Positions 10,130-19,089 are shown, counted from the stretch's first letter. The stretch is DNA of 64,000 nt from Verrucomicrobia bacterium IMCC26134 (GCA_000972765.1 CP011265.1:806001-870000); one strand, 5' to 3'. The notes: generated from the sequence alone by a model not told the origin. Translations and numbers: made by a program.

Positions 10130-11545
10130 ATGTCCGAACAAAAGTCTCCGGCGGTGGAAACACTCCGCCTAAAGTCCCAGATCGGCTATGGGTTGGGCAA
10201 CTTTGCCACTATGATTGGCAAGCAGGCGCCGAAGCAACTGTCGTTGCCGGTTTATAACATTACGCTGGGAGTCAGTCCAAGCAGTGTGAGCCTGATCCTT
10301 GCCTCGGGACGGCTTTTTGACGCCTTTATTGATCCTTTTGTAGGGCATTGGTCGGACCGTTCGCAAACGCGATGGGGCCGCCGGCGTCCGTTTATTTTTC
10401 TTGGGTCCATTCTCACGGGGATGTTTTTCGCGTTGATGTGGGTCTTTCCGCGCGGACTTGGCGAGAACGCGTATCTTGCCTATTACGCCGTCACCTCACT
10501 CCTGTTTTACTTCGCACTGACCTTATACTCCGTGCCCTGGTATGCCCTCGGGTATGAAATGGCCGAGACCTACGATCAGAGAACGAAGTTAATGGCCTTT
10601 CCAACCGCCATCGGTCCGGTTGCTCAAATTCTAGTCGCGTGGCTTTTTGCATTCACCCAGCTCGATATATTTTCTGATACGATAGAGGGAATCCGAGCCG
10701 TGGGGCTGGGGGCAGGCGTCATCTTGGTCGCATTCGGACTCATGCCGTTTTTTTGGGTGAAGGAGAAGGCGCTGCCGGTTGTGCCGAAGACGCTGAAGGT
10801 AAAGCCGCCGTCGTTTTTGGATGGAATGAAAGCGTCCGCAAAAAACCGGCCCTTTCGCAGTCTCACCATCGCGTTCACTTTGATATTAATCGGCACGTCG
10901 ATGGTGGGTGGGCTTGGTTTTTACGTGCACACTTACGTGCTCTTTGGCGGCGATACGAAGGCGGCTTCCATCCTTAATGGCTGGGCAGGAACCCTGACAC
11001 AGGTAGTCACCATTGTCTGCACGCCGCTGGCGGTGAAGTTATCCACCCGCTTTGGGAAAAAAGAGGTTTTTATGGCGGCTATCGCGTGCGGCGTCGCTCG
11101 CATGGGCATACTTTGGTTTTTACTCGATCCAGCCCATCCGAATCTAGTGCTGATCAACGCGGCTCTCTATGGAATGGAGAGCGCTGCGATCTTCATGCTT
11201 TGTCACGCAATGATAGCCGATGTGTGCGATTTGGATGAACTCGAGTGCGGTGCTCGAAGGGAGGGCCTCTTTGGTGCGGTTTACGCGTGGATATTCAAGA
11301 CTGGTATCGCGCTTTCATACGGCCTGTCGGGGTATATTCTGACGGGTATCGGGTTTGATCGTGCCTTGGGCGGTGCGCAGGCCGGAACGACCTTGTTGTG
11401 GATGAAAATAGCCTACTGCGTTGCGCCTGCGGCGGCGTTCATTGCCGCCTTGTTTGTGTTGCGCGGTTATACATTGAATCGCAGCGGAGCGGAGGTGGTG
11501 CGTTTAAAACTCGCGGAGCGACACATTCAAACCCAGGCCGGTTGA
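10130..11545 (+). CDS. GPH-family sugar:cation symporter (MFS)
   Basis: 471 residues from ATG 10130. An in-frame ATG at 10100 lies inside the preceding gene, whereas 10130 has AGGA about 11 bp upstream, so 10130 is chosen. The N-terminal GYGLGNFATMIGKQ and the SGRLFDAFIDPFVGHWSDRS-type motif, followed by WGRRRPF, are hallmarks of glycoside-pentoside-hexuronide:cation symporters. Twelve hydrophobic segments are apparent. It probably imports the mono- or oligosaccharides released by the hydrolase upstream. Substrate is not deducible from sequence. Confidence 0.9.
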   Translation: MSEQKSPAVETLRLKSQIGYGLGNFATMIGKQAPKQLSLPVYNITLGVSPSSVSLILASGRLFDAFIDPFVGHWSDRSQTRWGRRRPFIFLGSILTGMFFALMWVFPRGLGENAYLAYYAVTSLLFYFALTLYSVPWYALGYEMAETYDQRTKLMAFPTAIGPVAQILVAWLFAFTQLDIFSDTIEGIRAVGLGAGVILVAFGLMPFFWVKEKALPVVPKTLKVKPPSFLDGMKASAKNRPFRSLTIAFTLILIGTSMVGGLGFYVHTYVLFGGDTKAASILNGWAGTLTQVVTIVCTPLAVKLSTRFGKKEVFMAAIACGVARMGILWFLLDPAHPNLVLINAALYGMESAAIFMLCHAMIADVCDLDELECGARREGLFGAVYAWIFKTGIALSYGLSGYILTGIGFDRALGGAQAGTTLLWMKIAYCVAPAAAFIAALFVLRGYTLNRSGAEVVRLKLAERHIQTQAG

Positions 11546-11557
11546 TCCAAGTTTATC

Positions 11558-13102
11558 ATGCATGACTTTACGGCATTTATCAGATTCAGCTGGGTTCTTT
11601 TGACGGTTTCCGGCCTCACTATGTTCGCCGCCACCGGAGTTACGGACAGACCCGATCCAACCATGTTAGTTATGGACGAGCGTTTTGAATATCCCGAAGG
11701 CCTTCTTCATGAGGTTGCCGCCCCGGTTTGGAGACGGGCGCAAGGTGCCCCAATGATTGAAGCGCGCGGTAAATGCGCATTTATTCCCGGTCGCGCAAAG
11801 TCCGAGGCTTATATCGCGCGCAGCTTTCCCGTTACGGCTCCGGTCGGCTCTACCCTGCTGGCTACATTCGTGTTGCGGGTTGATACCAACGACGGCGCTA
11901 CAGAACCAAGCTCGGGCGTGGTGTTTCAGTTTGTCTCAGCGGATGGCAGGCAACGTCGCGCGCGAGTCGCGGTGCGCGTAAATCTGGATGGCAGCTGCAA
12001 CCTGGGCATCACTGCAAAATCATCCAACACGATACATTGGGCGGCCGGTGAAGTATCACGTTTTGAAAATCACACGGTGAGGGTCACCTACGATTTCGCC
12101 ACCGGCTGCGCGTCTCTTTGGGTAGATCCGGCGGTAGGGGACTCTCCTCCCGCTGCACAATCGACTGCCCCGGATGCAGTCATTCCATCGCAGGTCAGCC
12201 TTCAACATACCGGAAAGGCCGGAGCTCCCGATGTTCGCATCTCCGAGTTGATGGTGAAGACGGTGCCTTCCGACGTGCTGGCGGACAAGCTTCCCAAAGC
12301 ACAACCCGGAGAGGTCGCCACTGTTCCTGCCGGGCAGCAAATCACGCCACCTGCCCGAAATTTCAAAGTGTTTCTTTTAATCGGCCAATCTAACATGGCC
12401 GGACGTGGGGTGGTGGATGACATCGACCGCAGTTCAAATTCACGCATTCTGGCGCAACAAGCGGACGGTAGCTGGGTGCTGGCCAGGGAACCGCTGCACT
12501 GGGACAAGCCGCGTGTGGCGGGGGTCGGGCCGGGCATGGCCTTCGCAAGGGAGCTTTTGGATAAAATGCCACAGGACGCCAGCATCGGACTCATTCCGGC
12601 GGCCTTTGGCGGCACGCGGATCGCCTGGTGGCAAAAGAACTACTCCGGCGAACAGCACTGGCCCAACGGTGAAACCTACTACCAACACGCACTACAGGCC
12701 GCCAAGAATGTGCCGGCAGGCAGCCTTGCAGGTGTGTTATGGGCTCAAGGCGAGTCGGACATAAGCGCCGCAAGTGGCGATCGAGGCGACGCATACCGGA
12801 AGGATTTGCATGCGTTGATCAAAGATCTCCGTGCCGATCTGGATAAAGTCGGGATCCCTTTTGTCGCGGCGACGCTAGGTCCCTGGCACGCTGACCACGC
12901 ACAGATCCTCAACGATATTTACCTGTCCCTGCCGCAAGAAGTGAAACAAACCGCGGTTGTCTCCACCGTCTCCCCCGATGTCGTGCACCTGTTGCACAAC
13001 AAGCCTGACGACATTCCCCATTATGATTCCCCTTCTGCGCGTCTGCTCGGGAGGTTGTTTGCCCGCGAGATGTTTCCACTGCTGGAGTCATCACGCCATT
13101 GA
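11558..13102 (+). CDS. Secreted SASA-domain carbohydrate esterase (sialate O-acetylesterase-like)
   Basis: 514 residues. A signal sequence covers about 1-26. Residues about 35-235 form a beta-sandwich (LamG/concanavalin-like in appearance) and residues about 265-505 a SASA/SGNH-type esterase domain. FLLIGQSNMAGRG holds the nucleophile S278, VLWAQGESD is the second conserved block, and PHYDSPSARLLG carries the probable catalytic H488. Family members remove acetyl or other acyl groups from sugars (CE6 and sialate O-acetylesterase relatives). Third gene of the putative 8689-13102 operon, 12 bp after the symporter. Sialic acid as substrate is not implied. Confidence 0.85.
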   Translation: MHDFTAFIRFSWVLLTVSGLTMFAATGVTDRPDPTMLVMDERFEYPEGLLHEVAAPVWRRAQGAPMIEARGKCAFIPGRAKSEAYIARSFPVTAPVGSTLLATFVLRVDTNDGATEPSSGVVFQFVSADGRQRRARVAVRVNLDGSCNLGITAKSSNTIHWAAGEVSRFENHTVRVTYDFATGCASLWVDPAVGDSPPAAQSTAPDAVIPSQVSLQHTGKAGAPDVRISELMVKTVPSDVLADKLPKAQPGEVATVPAGQQITPPARNFKVFLLIGQSNMAGRGVVDDIDRSSNSRILAQQADGSWVLAREPLHWDKPRVAGVGPGMAFARELLDKMPQDASIGLIPAAFGGTRIAWWQKNYSGEQHWPNGETYYQHALQAAKNVPAGSLAGVLWAQGESDISAASGDRGDAYRKDLHALIKDLRADLDKVGIPFVAATLGPWHADHAQILNDIYLSLPQEVKQTAVVSTVSPDVVHLLHNKPDDIPHYDSPSARLLGRLFAREMFPLLESSRH

Positions 13103-13116
13103 TTGGGGGCAGGGAC

Positions 13117-14145
13117 TTACCTTGCCGGCAATGTGGGTCCATCGTGCCATACGCCCTCGATTTCCACGATCTTAGGAATGCGGGGAATGCCCCGTTGGTT
13201 GGCTTGAATCTGCTCGCCTAGCATTTCGACCGCCATGCCGCCTACTTCAGACAAACGCTGATCCATGCCGGCCTGTGTGATTGAATCGGGGGGGCAGTCT
13301 AGGTGCACAAACCCAATGTCCTGACCGATACGAAATCCTGCATCACGCAGCCACTCCATGACAACACTGCGGCTGGCGATCACGACATCTGGATTATTCT
13401 TTCGAACCCATGAGACCACGCCTTCCGCCGTTAATTCATCCTCACTGCATAGCATCGGAGGCACGGTCAACTCGCCAAGGTTTTCGTGAACGAAAGCGAG
13501 GTAGGAGCCAAGTAAACGATTCTCAACCGCTGCGCTCAGGCGTTGGTTTAAAATTGCCCCCGGCCGGCGCCAGCCCCTCGCTAAAATAGCACGTAGAACA
13601 GTGCGCATATTGTGGTAGGTGGAGGCTTCGATGCGATTTGATGGCACCTCGGTTAGGGTTTGTCCGACGCTGACATAAACGAGCCGTGGGTAATCCAGTC
13701 CAAGGATGTATCCGGCCTTTGGTAAAGGTGCTATGATTACTCCGTCCACTCCCCGGGCCTCCACTATCTGCTGCAATCTTCTACCCGGCTGTTTCGCCTT
13801 GGGCAGAGTGATGAGTTCAAAACCATACCCCAATTCCTCGGCTCGTTCTCTTGCCCCGCGACTGATTTCATAGTGAAAGCGATGCCTGCCTTTCCACTCC
13901 GGCTCTTCCAGCGCCACAATTAGCGCAAGAGAAGTGCGTCGTTTTCCCCGTTTTTTGCTTCGAATGGAACGCATTAGCGCCGCCAGCGTGGGATTGGGGC
14001 GGTAGCCAAGGCTTTTGGCCACCACCTGAACTTTGTTCCGTGTAACGGTAGCGACTCTCGGACTGTTCCGTAAGGAAAGGGATACGGTGAAGCGCGACAC
14101 TTTTGCCGCAGCCGCAATGTCACTTAGCGTGGGTGCGCTGAACAT
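13117..14145 (-). CDS. LacI/GalR-family transcriptional regulator
   Basis: 342 residues. The N-terminal helix-turn-helix is clear (PTLSDIAAAAKVSRFTVSLS, then a hinge YRPNPTLAALM), followed by a periplasmic-binding-protein-like effector domain (DGVIIAPLPKAGYI, FVHLDCPPDS). It is convergent with the esterase operon, the stops being 14 bp apart. By family it represses or activates carbohydrate genes in response to a sugar. The CG-centred palindromes at 1384 and 14993 are candidate operators. Confidence 0.92.
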   Translation of the reverse strand: MFSAPTLSDIAAAAKVSRFTVSLSLRNSPRVATVTRNKVQVVAKSLGYRPNPTLAALMRSIRSKKRGKRRTSLALIVALEEPEWKGRHRFHYEISRGARERAEELGYGFELITLPKAKQPGRRLQQIVEARGVDGVIIAPLPKAGYILGLDYPRLVYVSVGQTLTEVPSNRIEASTYHNMRTVLRAILARGWRRPGAILNQRLSAAVENRLLGSYLAFVHENLGELTVPPMLCSEDELTAEGVVSWVRKNNPDVVIASRSVVMEWLRDAGFRIGQDIGFVHLDCPPDSITQAGMDQRLSEVGGMAVEMLGEQIQANQRGIPRIPKIVEIEGVWHDGPTLPAR

Positions 14146-14200
14146 CTTTACACCCTAGTCACTCAGGCCCCCTTAACAAGTCGCATATCGCTTTATAGGC

Positions 14201-14935
14201 TCAATAGTTGGCAGCGAAATTGCGCTGCTTGAGCTCTTTTTGTCCATACGCTGCCACGTGCGCATCGGTAAAAACCACGTTGGCTTTATTAGAGTGACGG
14301 AAACGTATGTGACCTCCGGTAACAGTGGTTCCGCCGACTACGGAATCCACGTCAGGACTCATGTCGATGGGGGTGTCGGCATTGGCCAGCAAAGTGGGCT
14401 GGCTTTTCCACACATCGACCTCGACCAAAGCGGACTGGCAGCTTCCGGATGTTGTAGAAACTTGAATGCCATCGGCGAAAATCAGGGTCTCGCTGGGACG
14501 CGTAATCCGGTTTATCTTGTAGGATGGAGTGACGGTATCCGTCGAGCTGGTGCGCTTCACGATCACGAACGGATTCGCGCTATAGGTGCGCGAATAGCCT
14601 TGGCTGGGATCTGCCGGAGGAATGGAGGCGCTGGGGCAGGTTACAACGGAGGTGTTGCTGTAGACATTACTGGCCGGACGATTGTTGTTAAAGTAGCGCT
14701 CCATGTAAAAAGTCCATGGGTTGTTCGCGGTGTAGAACGGCATTTCGCTCTTGTTATCCTGCGCGTAAAGCTGGGTGGCCATGCCGATTTCCCTCATCTG
14801 GGACTTACATTTTGCCGCATTAGCTGTGGCGCGAACCTTGCCGACAGTCGGAATGATAATGGCAGCCAGAATCCCTATGATGGCTATAACCGTGAGCAAC
14901 TCGATTAGAGTAAAGCCGGATGACGATTTTTTCAT
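14201..14935 (-). CDS. Prepilin-type N-methylation protein (type II pseudopilin-like, H-x9-DG family)
   Basis: 244 residues. SGFTLIELLTVIAIIGILAA at residues 6-25 is a prepilin peptidase site; cleavage is expected between G7 and F8, and E12 is the conserved Glu5 of the mature protein. A globular C-terminal domain ends with RHSNKANVVFTDAHV, the histidine and aspartate pattern common to the large planctomycete and verrucomicrobial pseudopilin expansions. These are often encoded singly next to glycan-use genes with LacI regulators, as here. Actual role (secretion pseudopilus or other envelope function) is unknown. Confidence 0.9.
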   Translation of the reverse strand: MKKSSSGFTLIELLTVIAIIGILAAIIIPTVGKVRATANAAKCKSQMREIGMATQLYAQDNKSEMPFYTANNPWTFYMERYFNNNRPASNVYSNTSVVTCPSASIPPADPSQGYSRTYSANPFVIVKRTSSTDTVTPSYKINRITRPSETLIFADGIQVSTTSGSCQSALVEVDVWKSQPTLLANADTPIDMSPDVDSVVGGTTVTGGHIRFRHSNKANVVFTDAHVAAYGQKELKQRNFAANY

Positions 14936-14992
14936 TTGGGGTATATATGAACCACTATCTCAGGTGATTGTTTAACACAATGCCGTCCTAAT

Positions 14993-15004
14993 CAAACGTG
15001 TTAG
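14993..15004. promoter_or_regulatory. Operator-like site related to the 1384 palindrome
   Basis: The minus-strand reading CTAACACGTTTG differs at two positions from the palindrome at 1384, and the extended match (TTTGCTAACRCGTT) is better than the core alone. It lies 58 bp upstream of the pseudopilin gene start. A second dyad, TTGTTTAACACAA, follows closer to that gene (about 14969-14981). A shared LacI-type regulator is inferred, not shown. Confidence 0.35.
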
Positions 15005-15108
15005 CAAACCGGGCCAAATGTTTTAAACTTATAGAACGTGCTTCCAGAAAGTTATGGCTAGTTAGGATTTGGGGTTGAGCCTGCGAGCGACTGGCGTTGC
15101 TTAGTCGC

Positions 15109-15447
15109 ATGAGTCCTACGTTCTACCACATACTCCACGTCCTCGCTTTGCTCGCTCTTTACGGTGGCACTTTTTATGCCTTTGCCGCTCCTGCTGAGAC
15201 CCGAAAGGGGACCCTGATGCTTACGGGCATTGCCTCGCTGGTCATGTTGATCTCCGGGTTCGGCCTCATGCACAAACTGGGTTTGGCTTGGACTGGCTGG
15301 GTGTTCGTTAAGATCGTATGCTGGCTCGGTCTTTCCGCTTTGGGAGGCATTGGTTACAAGCGCCGCGGTGCGGTTGGTGCGCTCAAGGCTACCGCGTTCG
15401 GGCTGGCGGCCGTGGCACTTGTAATGGTCTATACCAAACCTTTCTAG
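15109..15447 (+). CDS. Small four-helix integral membrane protein
   Basis: 112 residues from ATG 15109; another ATG 12 bp upstream adds MLSR and cannot be excluded. Four hydrophobic helices fill the protein: YHILHVLALLALYGGTFYAF, a segment around residues 35-55, WVFVKIVCWLGLSALGG, and a final one around 90-107. The layout resembles small SirB2-like or DUF-type membrane proteins. No catalytic residues are seen. It precedes the family-B polymerase by 9 bp, which may only reflect compact packing. Confidence 0.7.
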   Translation: MSPTFYHILHVLALLALYGGTFYAFAAPAETRKGTLMLTGIASLVMLISGFGLMHKLGLAWTGWVFVKIVCWLGLSALGGIGYKRRGAVGALKATAFGLAAVALVMVYTKPF

Positions 15448-15456
15448 TCCCATCCG

Positions 15457-17631
15457 ATGCCTGGCGCGCTTTGCGGTCTGTGGGTTGATGAGGACGGTTG
15501 TGTCCACACAGCGCTTGAGTGCGTCGATGGCAAACGCGAGGTGTTCGTCGAAACGCTGCGGCCATTCGCCTGGCTCAAGGCGCAAGCCTTGGCCGAGGGG
15601 GAGGGTGTCAGCGTTGAGGCGTTAATCGGCGACGGCGTTTTCAACCGTTTGCTGCATGCGGAGACGCTCGGTCAGTTCGAGCTCTGGCAGGAACAAGCCA
15701 AGGCGCTGGGCGGCACCGATGTCATCCGCCCGCTGGAGAGCCAGTATCTGCTCCAAAGCCGCCGTCGGCTCTTCGCGGAGCTGCCCTTTTCCCGGCTTCG
15801 GCGGTGCCAGTTGGATATCGAGACCGGCTCGACCGACGGCAGCTTCAGCGACGCCACCAAGGCGGGAGACCGCGTGCTGGCGATCGGGCTGCGCTGCGGC
15901 GGCGAGAATCGGTTTCTCGTCCTCGGCGACGACACCCCGGCGGCGGAAAAAGCCCTGCTGGAGCAACTCAACGCCACGCTGGCGGAACTCGATCCCGACA
16001 CCCTGGAGGGGCACAATATTTTCAAGTTCGACCTCGATTTCCTGCGCCTGCGGGCGAAACGCCACAAAGTCCCCTGTGCCTGGGGACGCTTCGGGCAACC
16101 CGCTAAATTTCGCAACAGCCGCCTCAAGGTCGCGGAGCGCATGGTTGATTTTCCACGGTGTGATCTGCCCGGCCGCACCGTGGTGGACACTTACCTGCTG
16201 GTGCAGCTTCACGACATCTCCGCCCGCGAGATGACCTCCTACGGACTCAAGGCCGTCGCCACCTACCTTGGCATCACGGACGAGGACGATGAGCGCACCT
16301 ACCTCGCGGGTGACAAAATCCAGCAGGCCTTTAACGAGGACCGCGCGACATTCCTGGCCTATCTGGGCGACGACCTGCGCGAGACGGCAGGCGTGGCGGA
16401 CCTCCTGCTCCCGACCTATTTTGAACAGGTCAAAACCTTCCCCATCCTGCTCCAAGAGGCGACTCTGCGCGGCACGACGAGCAAGATAGACCTGCTCTTC
16501 CAGGAGGAGTATTACCACGCGCGCCGGACCTGTCCGATCCCGCCGGAAATGGCTCCCTTCGAGGGCGGCTACACCCGGAGTTTTCAGGAGGGCGTTTTCC
16601 GGCATGTGCTGCATTTCGACGTAGCGTCGCTTTATCCGAGTCTCCTCCTCCTGCTCGATCGCAACCCCCGCAACGACGCGCTCGGTGTCTTTATCCCGCT
16701 GCTGCGCCGGCTGCGGGAGTATCGGCTCAAATACAAGGCGCTCGCCAAAACCGGGGCCACGGCCGACGAGCGCGCCGAGGCGCAGGCACGGCAGGCGAGT
16801 TTCAAAATCCTCATCAACTCCTTCTACGGCTACCTCGGTTTTTCCGGTGCGCGTTTCGGCGATGGCGAACTCGCGGCCGACGTCACCCGGCGCGGGCGCG
16901 AGCTGTTGCAGCAGTTGATCGACGGCTTCGCCGCGCAGGGCTGCCTGATCCTGGAGGCGGACACGGACGGCATTTACCTGTCATCGGAAAAGCACTACGC
17001 CGAGCCGGAACAACTTCTGGCCACGGTGGCGTCCGTCCTGCCGGCGGGCATCGAGCTCGAGCACGACGGAAGCTACGAGGCGATGTTTTGCTACAAATCC
17101 AAAAACTACGCCCTGCGCGAGGGCTCGCGGATGATCCTGCGCGGCAGCGCGCTTCGCTCGCGCGGCATCGAGCGTTTCCTGCAAGAACTCACCGGACGGC
17201 TCATCCGTTTCCTGCTCGGGTTGGAGCCTGAAACACCGCTGGTGCGACTCGAGCAACTGCGCGCGCAGATCGCGGCGAGGGAGTTGCCGGTGGCGGAGCT
17301 GGCCAAGGCGGAGGTGCTGAGCATGAACCCCGACGCCTACGAACGCATGATCGCGGAGGGTGGAAAGCCCCGCCGCGCCTCGGCGGAGGCGGCGCTGTTG
17401 ATGAGCCCGAGGCCACGCATGGGCGAGCGGGTCAGCTACTATCTTGCGGTCAAGGCCAAGGGCCAGACGAGCGACTGGCAACGCGCCCGGCCGGTGGCGG
17501 CCTACGATCCGGTGACGGCGCCTTACGATCCCAAGACCTACCTCGAAAAACTGGACGACTGGCTGGAGCGCTACGGGCCCTTTTTAGGTGTCAAACCGGC
17601 GGGTGGCGAGCAGGGCGACCTGTTTTCCTGA
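15457..17631 (+). CDS. Family-B DNA polymerase with 3'-5' exonuclease domain
   Basis: 724 residues, shorter than Escherichia coli Pol II (783). The exonuclease ExoI motif is LDIETGS (D120, E122), ExoII is EGHNIFKFDLDF, and YLGDDLRE is a candidate ExoIII. Polymerase motif A is DVASLYPSLL (D388), motif B is KILINSFYGYLGF, and motif C is ADTDGIY (D502, D504). All catalytic carboxylates are present, so an active proofreading polymerase is expected, probably in repair or translesion synthesis. The N-terminal domain before the exonuclease is only about 115 residues. Confidence 0.93.
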   Translation: MPGALCGLWVDEDGCVHTALECVDGKREVFVETLRPFAWLKAQALAEGEGVSVEALIGDGVFNRLLHAETLGQFELWQEQAKALGGTDVIRPLESQYLLQSRRRLFAELPFSRLRRCQLDIETGSTDGSFSDATKAGDRVLAIGLRCGGENRFLVLGDDTPAAEKALLEQLNATLAELDPDTLEGHNIFKFDLDFLRLRAKRHKVPCAWGRFGQPAKFRNSRLKVAERMVDFPRCDLPGRTVVDTYLLVQLHDISAREMTSYGLKAVATYLGITDEDDERTYLAGDKIQQAFNEDRATFLAYLGDDLRETAGVADLLLPTYFEQVKTFPILLQEATLRGTTSKIDLLFQEEYYHARRTCPIPPEMAPFEGGYTRSFQEGVFRHVLHFDVASLYPSLLLLLDRNPRNDALGVFIPLLRRLREYRLKYKALAKTGATADERAEAQARQASFKILINSFYGYLGFSGARFGDGELAADVTRRGRELLQQLIDGFAAQGCLILEADTDGIYLSSEKHYAEPEQLLATVASVLPAGIELEHDGSYEAMFCYKSKNYALREGSRMILRGSALRSRGIERFLQELTGRLIRFLLGLEPETPLVRLEQLRAQIAARELPVAELAKAEVLSMNPDAYERMIAEGGKPRRASAEAALLMSPRPRMGERVSYYLAVKAKGQTSDWQRARPVAAYDPVTAPYDPKTYLEKLDDWLERYGPFLGVKPAGGEQGDLFS

Positions 17632-17752
17632 TCGAGGCGGGCGTCGTTGCGTTAGAGCCGCTCGGCCGTGACGCTGCGCTGCTTGTTCATCGCGCAAACG
17701 AAGAGGACTTTGAGGCGGGCGGACATGGGGCTGGGGAGGCGGCGCCGAGAAC

Positions 17753-18214
17753 TTAAAATCGCCTATCGAAATGGAAGGCCTCGGGCGGGCTGAACTTGAG
17801 TTGGGCGAACTCGGGATGGAGCGGGTTGAGCAGGTAGTTGAACTCGCCGGGCACGACGGCACTGGGCACGCGTAGGGCGGGGGATTTGGCCGAAGAGAAC
17901 CAAGCCTTGCCGAAAGCGCGGGTGCTGTCGGGCGGCGGATTTTCGCGCCAGTTTTCGGGATAAGTTGTGGGAGCGTGAATCAGCCCCGGCGGAATCTCGG
18001 CGGACGCCATCACCCAGAGCCGGTCGTGTAATGACGCGGCACCGGCTGCGTTGGCGAGTATCTCCAGTGTGGCAAGTGCGCGTGAGTCTGACGTGTAAAT
18101 GACCGGTATGCCCTTGGGGTGCCAGCGTCCGTTGACGCGCAGACTTCCTTCGCCGGTAAAAATACGGTCGGCGTAGGTGGCCGCGCAAATGCGCCAGACG
18201 ACGAGCGGGTTCAC
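17753..18214 (-). CDS. RES-domain toxin
   Basis: 153 residues from a GTG at 18214 that overlaps the TGA of the upstream antitoxin gene (GTGA), giving translational coupling. RES-domain signatures are present: VWRI at the N-terminus, RVNGRWHPKGIPVIYTS, ALATLE, and PPGLIHAPTTYPENWR. RES toxins belong to an ADP-ribosyltransferase-like fold and deplete NAD+ in characterised members. An upstream in-frame ATG at 18571 would read through antitoxin DNA in another frame and is rejected. The gene looks intact. Confidence 0.9.
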   Translation of the reverse strand: MNPLVVWRICAATYADRIFTGEGSLRVNGRWHPKGIPVIYTSDSRALATLEILANAAGAASLHDRLWVMASAEIPPGLIHAPTTYPENWRENPPPDSTRAFGKAWFSSAKSPALRVPSAVVPGEFNYLLNPLHPEFAQLKFSPPEAFHFDRRF

Positions 18215-18615
18215 AGGTAGATGCCGTGCTCGATGGCACCGATGACGTTTTCGACTTCGCGGGCGCCAGGCTCGGTGCGCGCCATCTGGAGCGGGGTGCG
18301 CCAGCCGAGGGCGGGGAGCTCGGTGTTCAGCCACTTGCGGGTGTTCTCGTGGGTGCCGAACAAAGCCTTGGCCAGATCGTAGAGACGCATGATGCGCACG
18401 GCGCGCTCGCCCTCGGGGATGTCGAGACGGGCCTTGGCGGCGACGCGGCGGGCGTAGGTGCGCGCAGGGATGTGAACGAGCTTGGCCAGCTCCTCGGTGG
18501 TGAAGCCCGACGCGCGGCCGAAGACAACGAGGTCCTTGATCGGCAGACCCTCCTCGACGGCATCGGCCCACTCGGCATCGGTGCGGACCGGGTAGGGATA
18601 AGTTGGATTAGGCAT
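18211..18615 (-). CDS. Xre/MbcA/ParS-type antitoxin of the RES toxin
   Basis: 134 residues from ATG 18615 (MPNPTYPYPVRTDAEW). The more distant in-frame ATG at 18732 would place both operator palindromes inside the coding region, so it is rejected. The centre has a helix-turn-helix (FTTEELAKLVHIPARTYARR), and the C-terminus has the toxin-binding DUF2384-like domain (ALFGTHENTRKWLNTELPAL, then ARTEPGAREVENVIGAIEHG). It should neutralise the RES toxin and repress its own promoter through the two palindromes just upstream. Confidence 0.9.
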   Translation of the reverse strand: MPNPTYPYPVRTDAEWADAVEEGLPIKDLVVFGRASGFTTEELAKLVHIPARTYARRVAAKARLDIPEGERAVRIMRLYDLAKALFGTHENTRKWLNTELPALGWRTPLQMARTEPGAREVENVIGAIEHGIYL

Positions 18616-18631
18616 GTGGCGAACATGTGAG

Positions 18632-18693
18632 TGCCAAATGGCAGGGTCAATGTATAAAGTAACAAATGGCGGATTAACGTATGCCATTTGGCA
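18632..18693 (-). promoter_or_regulatory. Toxin-antitoxin promoter with paired palindromic operators
   Basis: Two copies of the same dyad in opposite orientation: TGCCAAATGGCA at 18632-18643 and TGCCATTTGGCA at 18682-18693, with centres exactly 50 bp apart (about five helical turns). A degenerate third copy (ACAAATGGCG) lies at 18662-18671. On the minus strand a TATACATT -10-like box sits between them at about 18648-18655. The first dyad is 16 bp before the antitoxin ATG. This arrangement fits cooperative autorepression by the antitoxin or the complex. Confidence 0.7.
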
Positions 18694-18724
18694 AAAATAC
18701 TCTTTGGCGATCAAACCGAGATTT

Positions 18725-18836
18725 TCACGCAAAGTCGCAGAGACGCAGAGAAAGCATTTTATTCAAATGAGTAACCTCAGAGGAACGGGATTTTTTGTCA
18801 CGGAGGACACGGAGCTCCGACACAGAGCGCACGGAG
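18725..18836. repeat. Dispersed-type extragenic repeats
   Basis: Two short purine-rich motifs, CGCAAAGTCGCAGAGACGCA in 18725-18755 and TCACGGAGGACACGGAG (18798-18814) with a CACAGAGCGCACGGAG echo at 18821-18836. They belong to a style of dispersed extragenic repeat seen in many environmental genomes; the same wording recurs at 19090. The rest of 18733-19089 shows no gene that I can support. Confidence 0.55.
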
Positions 18837-19089
18837 CGGCGAAGCCGCAGCTGAAAATGAAAGGTTAAGTTTAAGGTTGGCGAGCGAAGGGAGGGAACAA
18901 AACTGCAGCGGAAAAGAGAACCGGCCGGCGGGGACGGAGTTTTGCAACACAGTCACAGAGGTTTAACCACGTTTCGAGCGAAGCGACAGGCCAGACAACT
19001 TTGTGCTGGAAGTTTTTATTTCGATTGAGGCCATGGGTTTTGAATGGGGGGACTTCGGGCCAACAGCCTGTTCAAAATAGACTTTATTC

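Noticed and set aside
15622-16614. 330-codon minus-strand open frame opposite the family-B polymerase
   Set aside because: Antisense to catalytic motifs of the polymerase and without domain-like composition.
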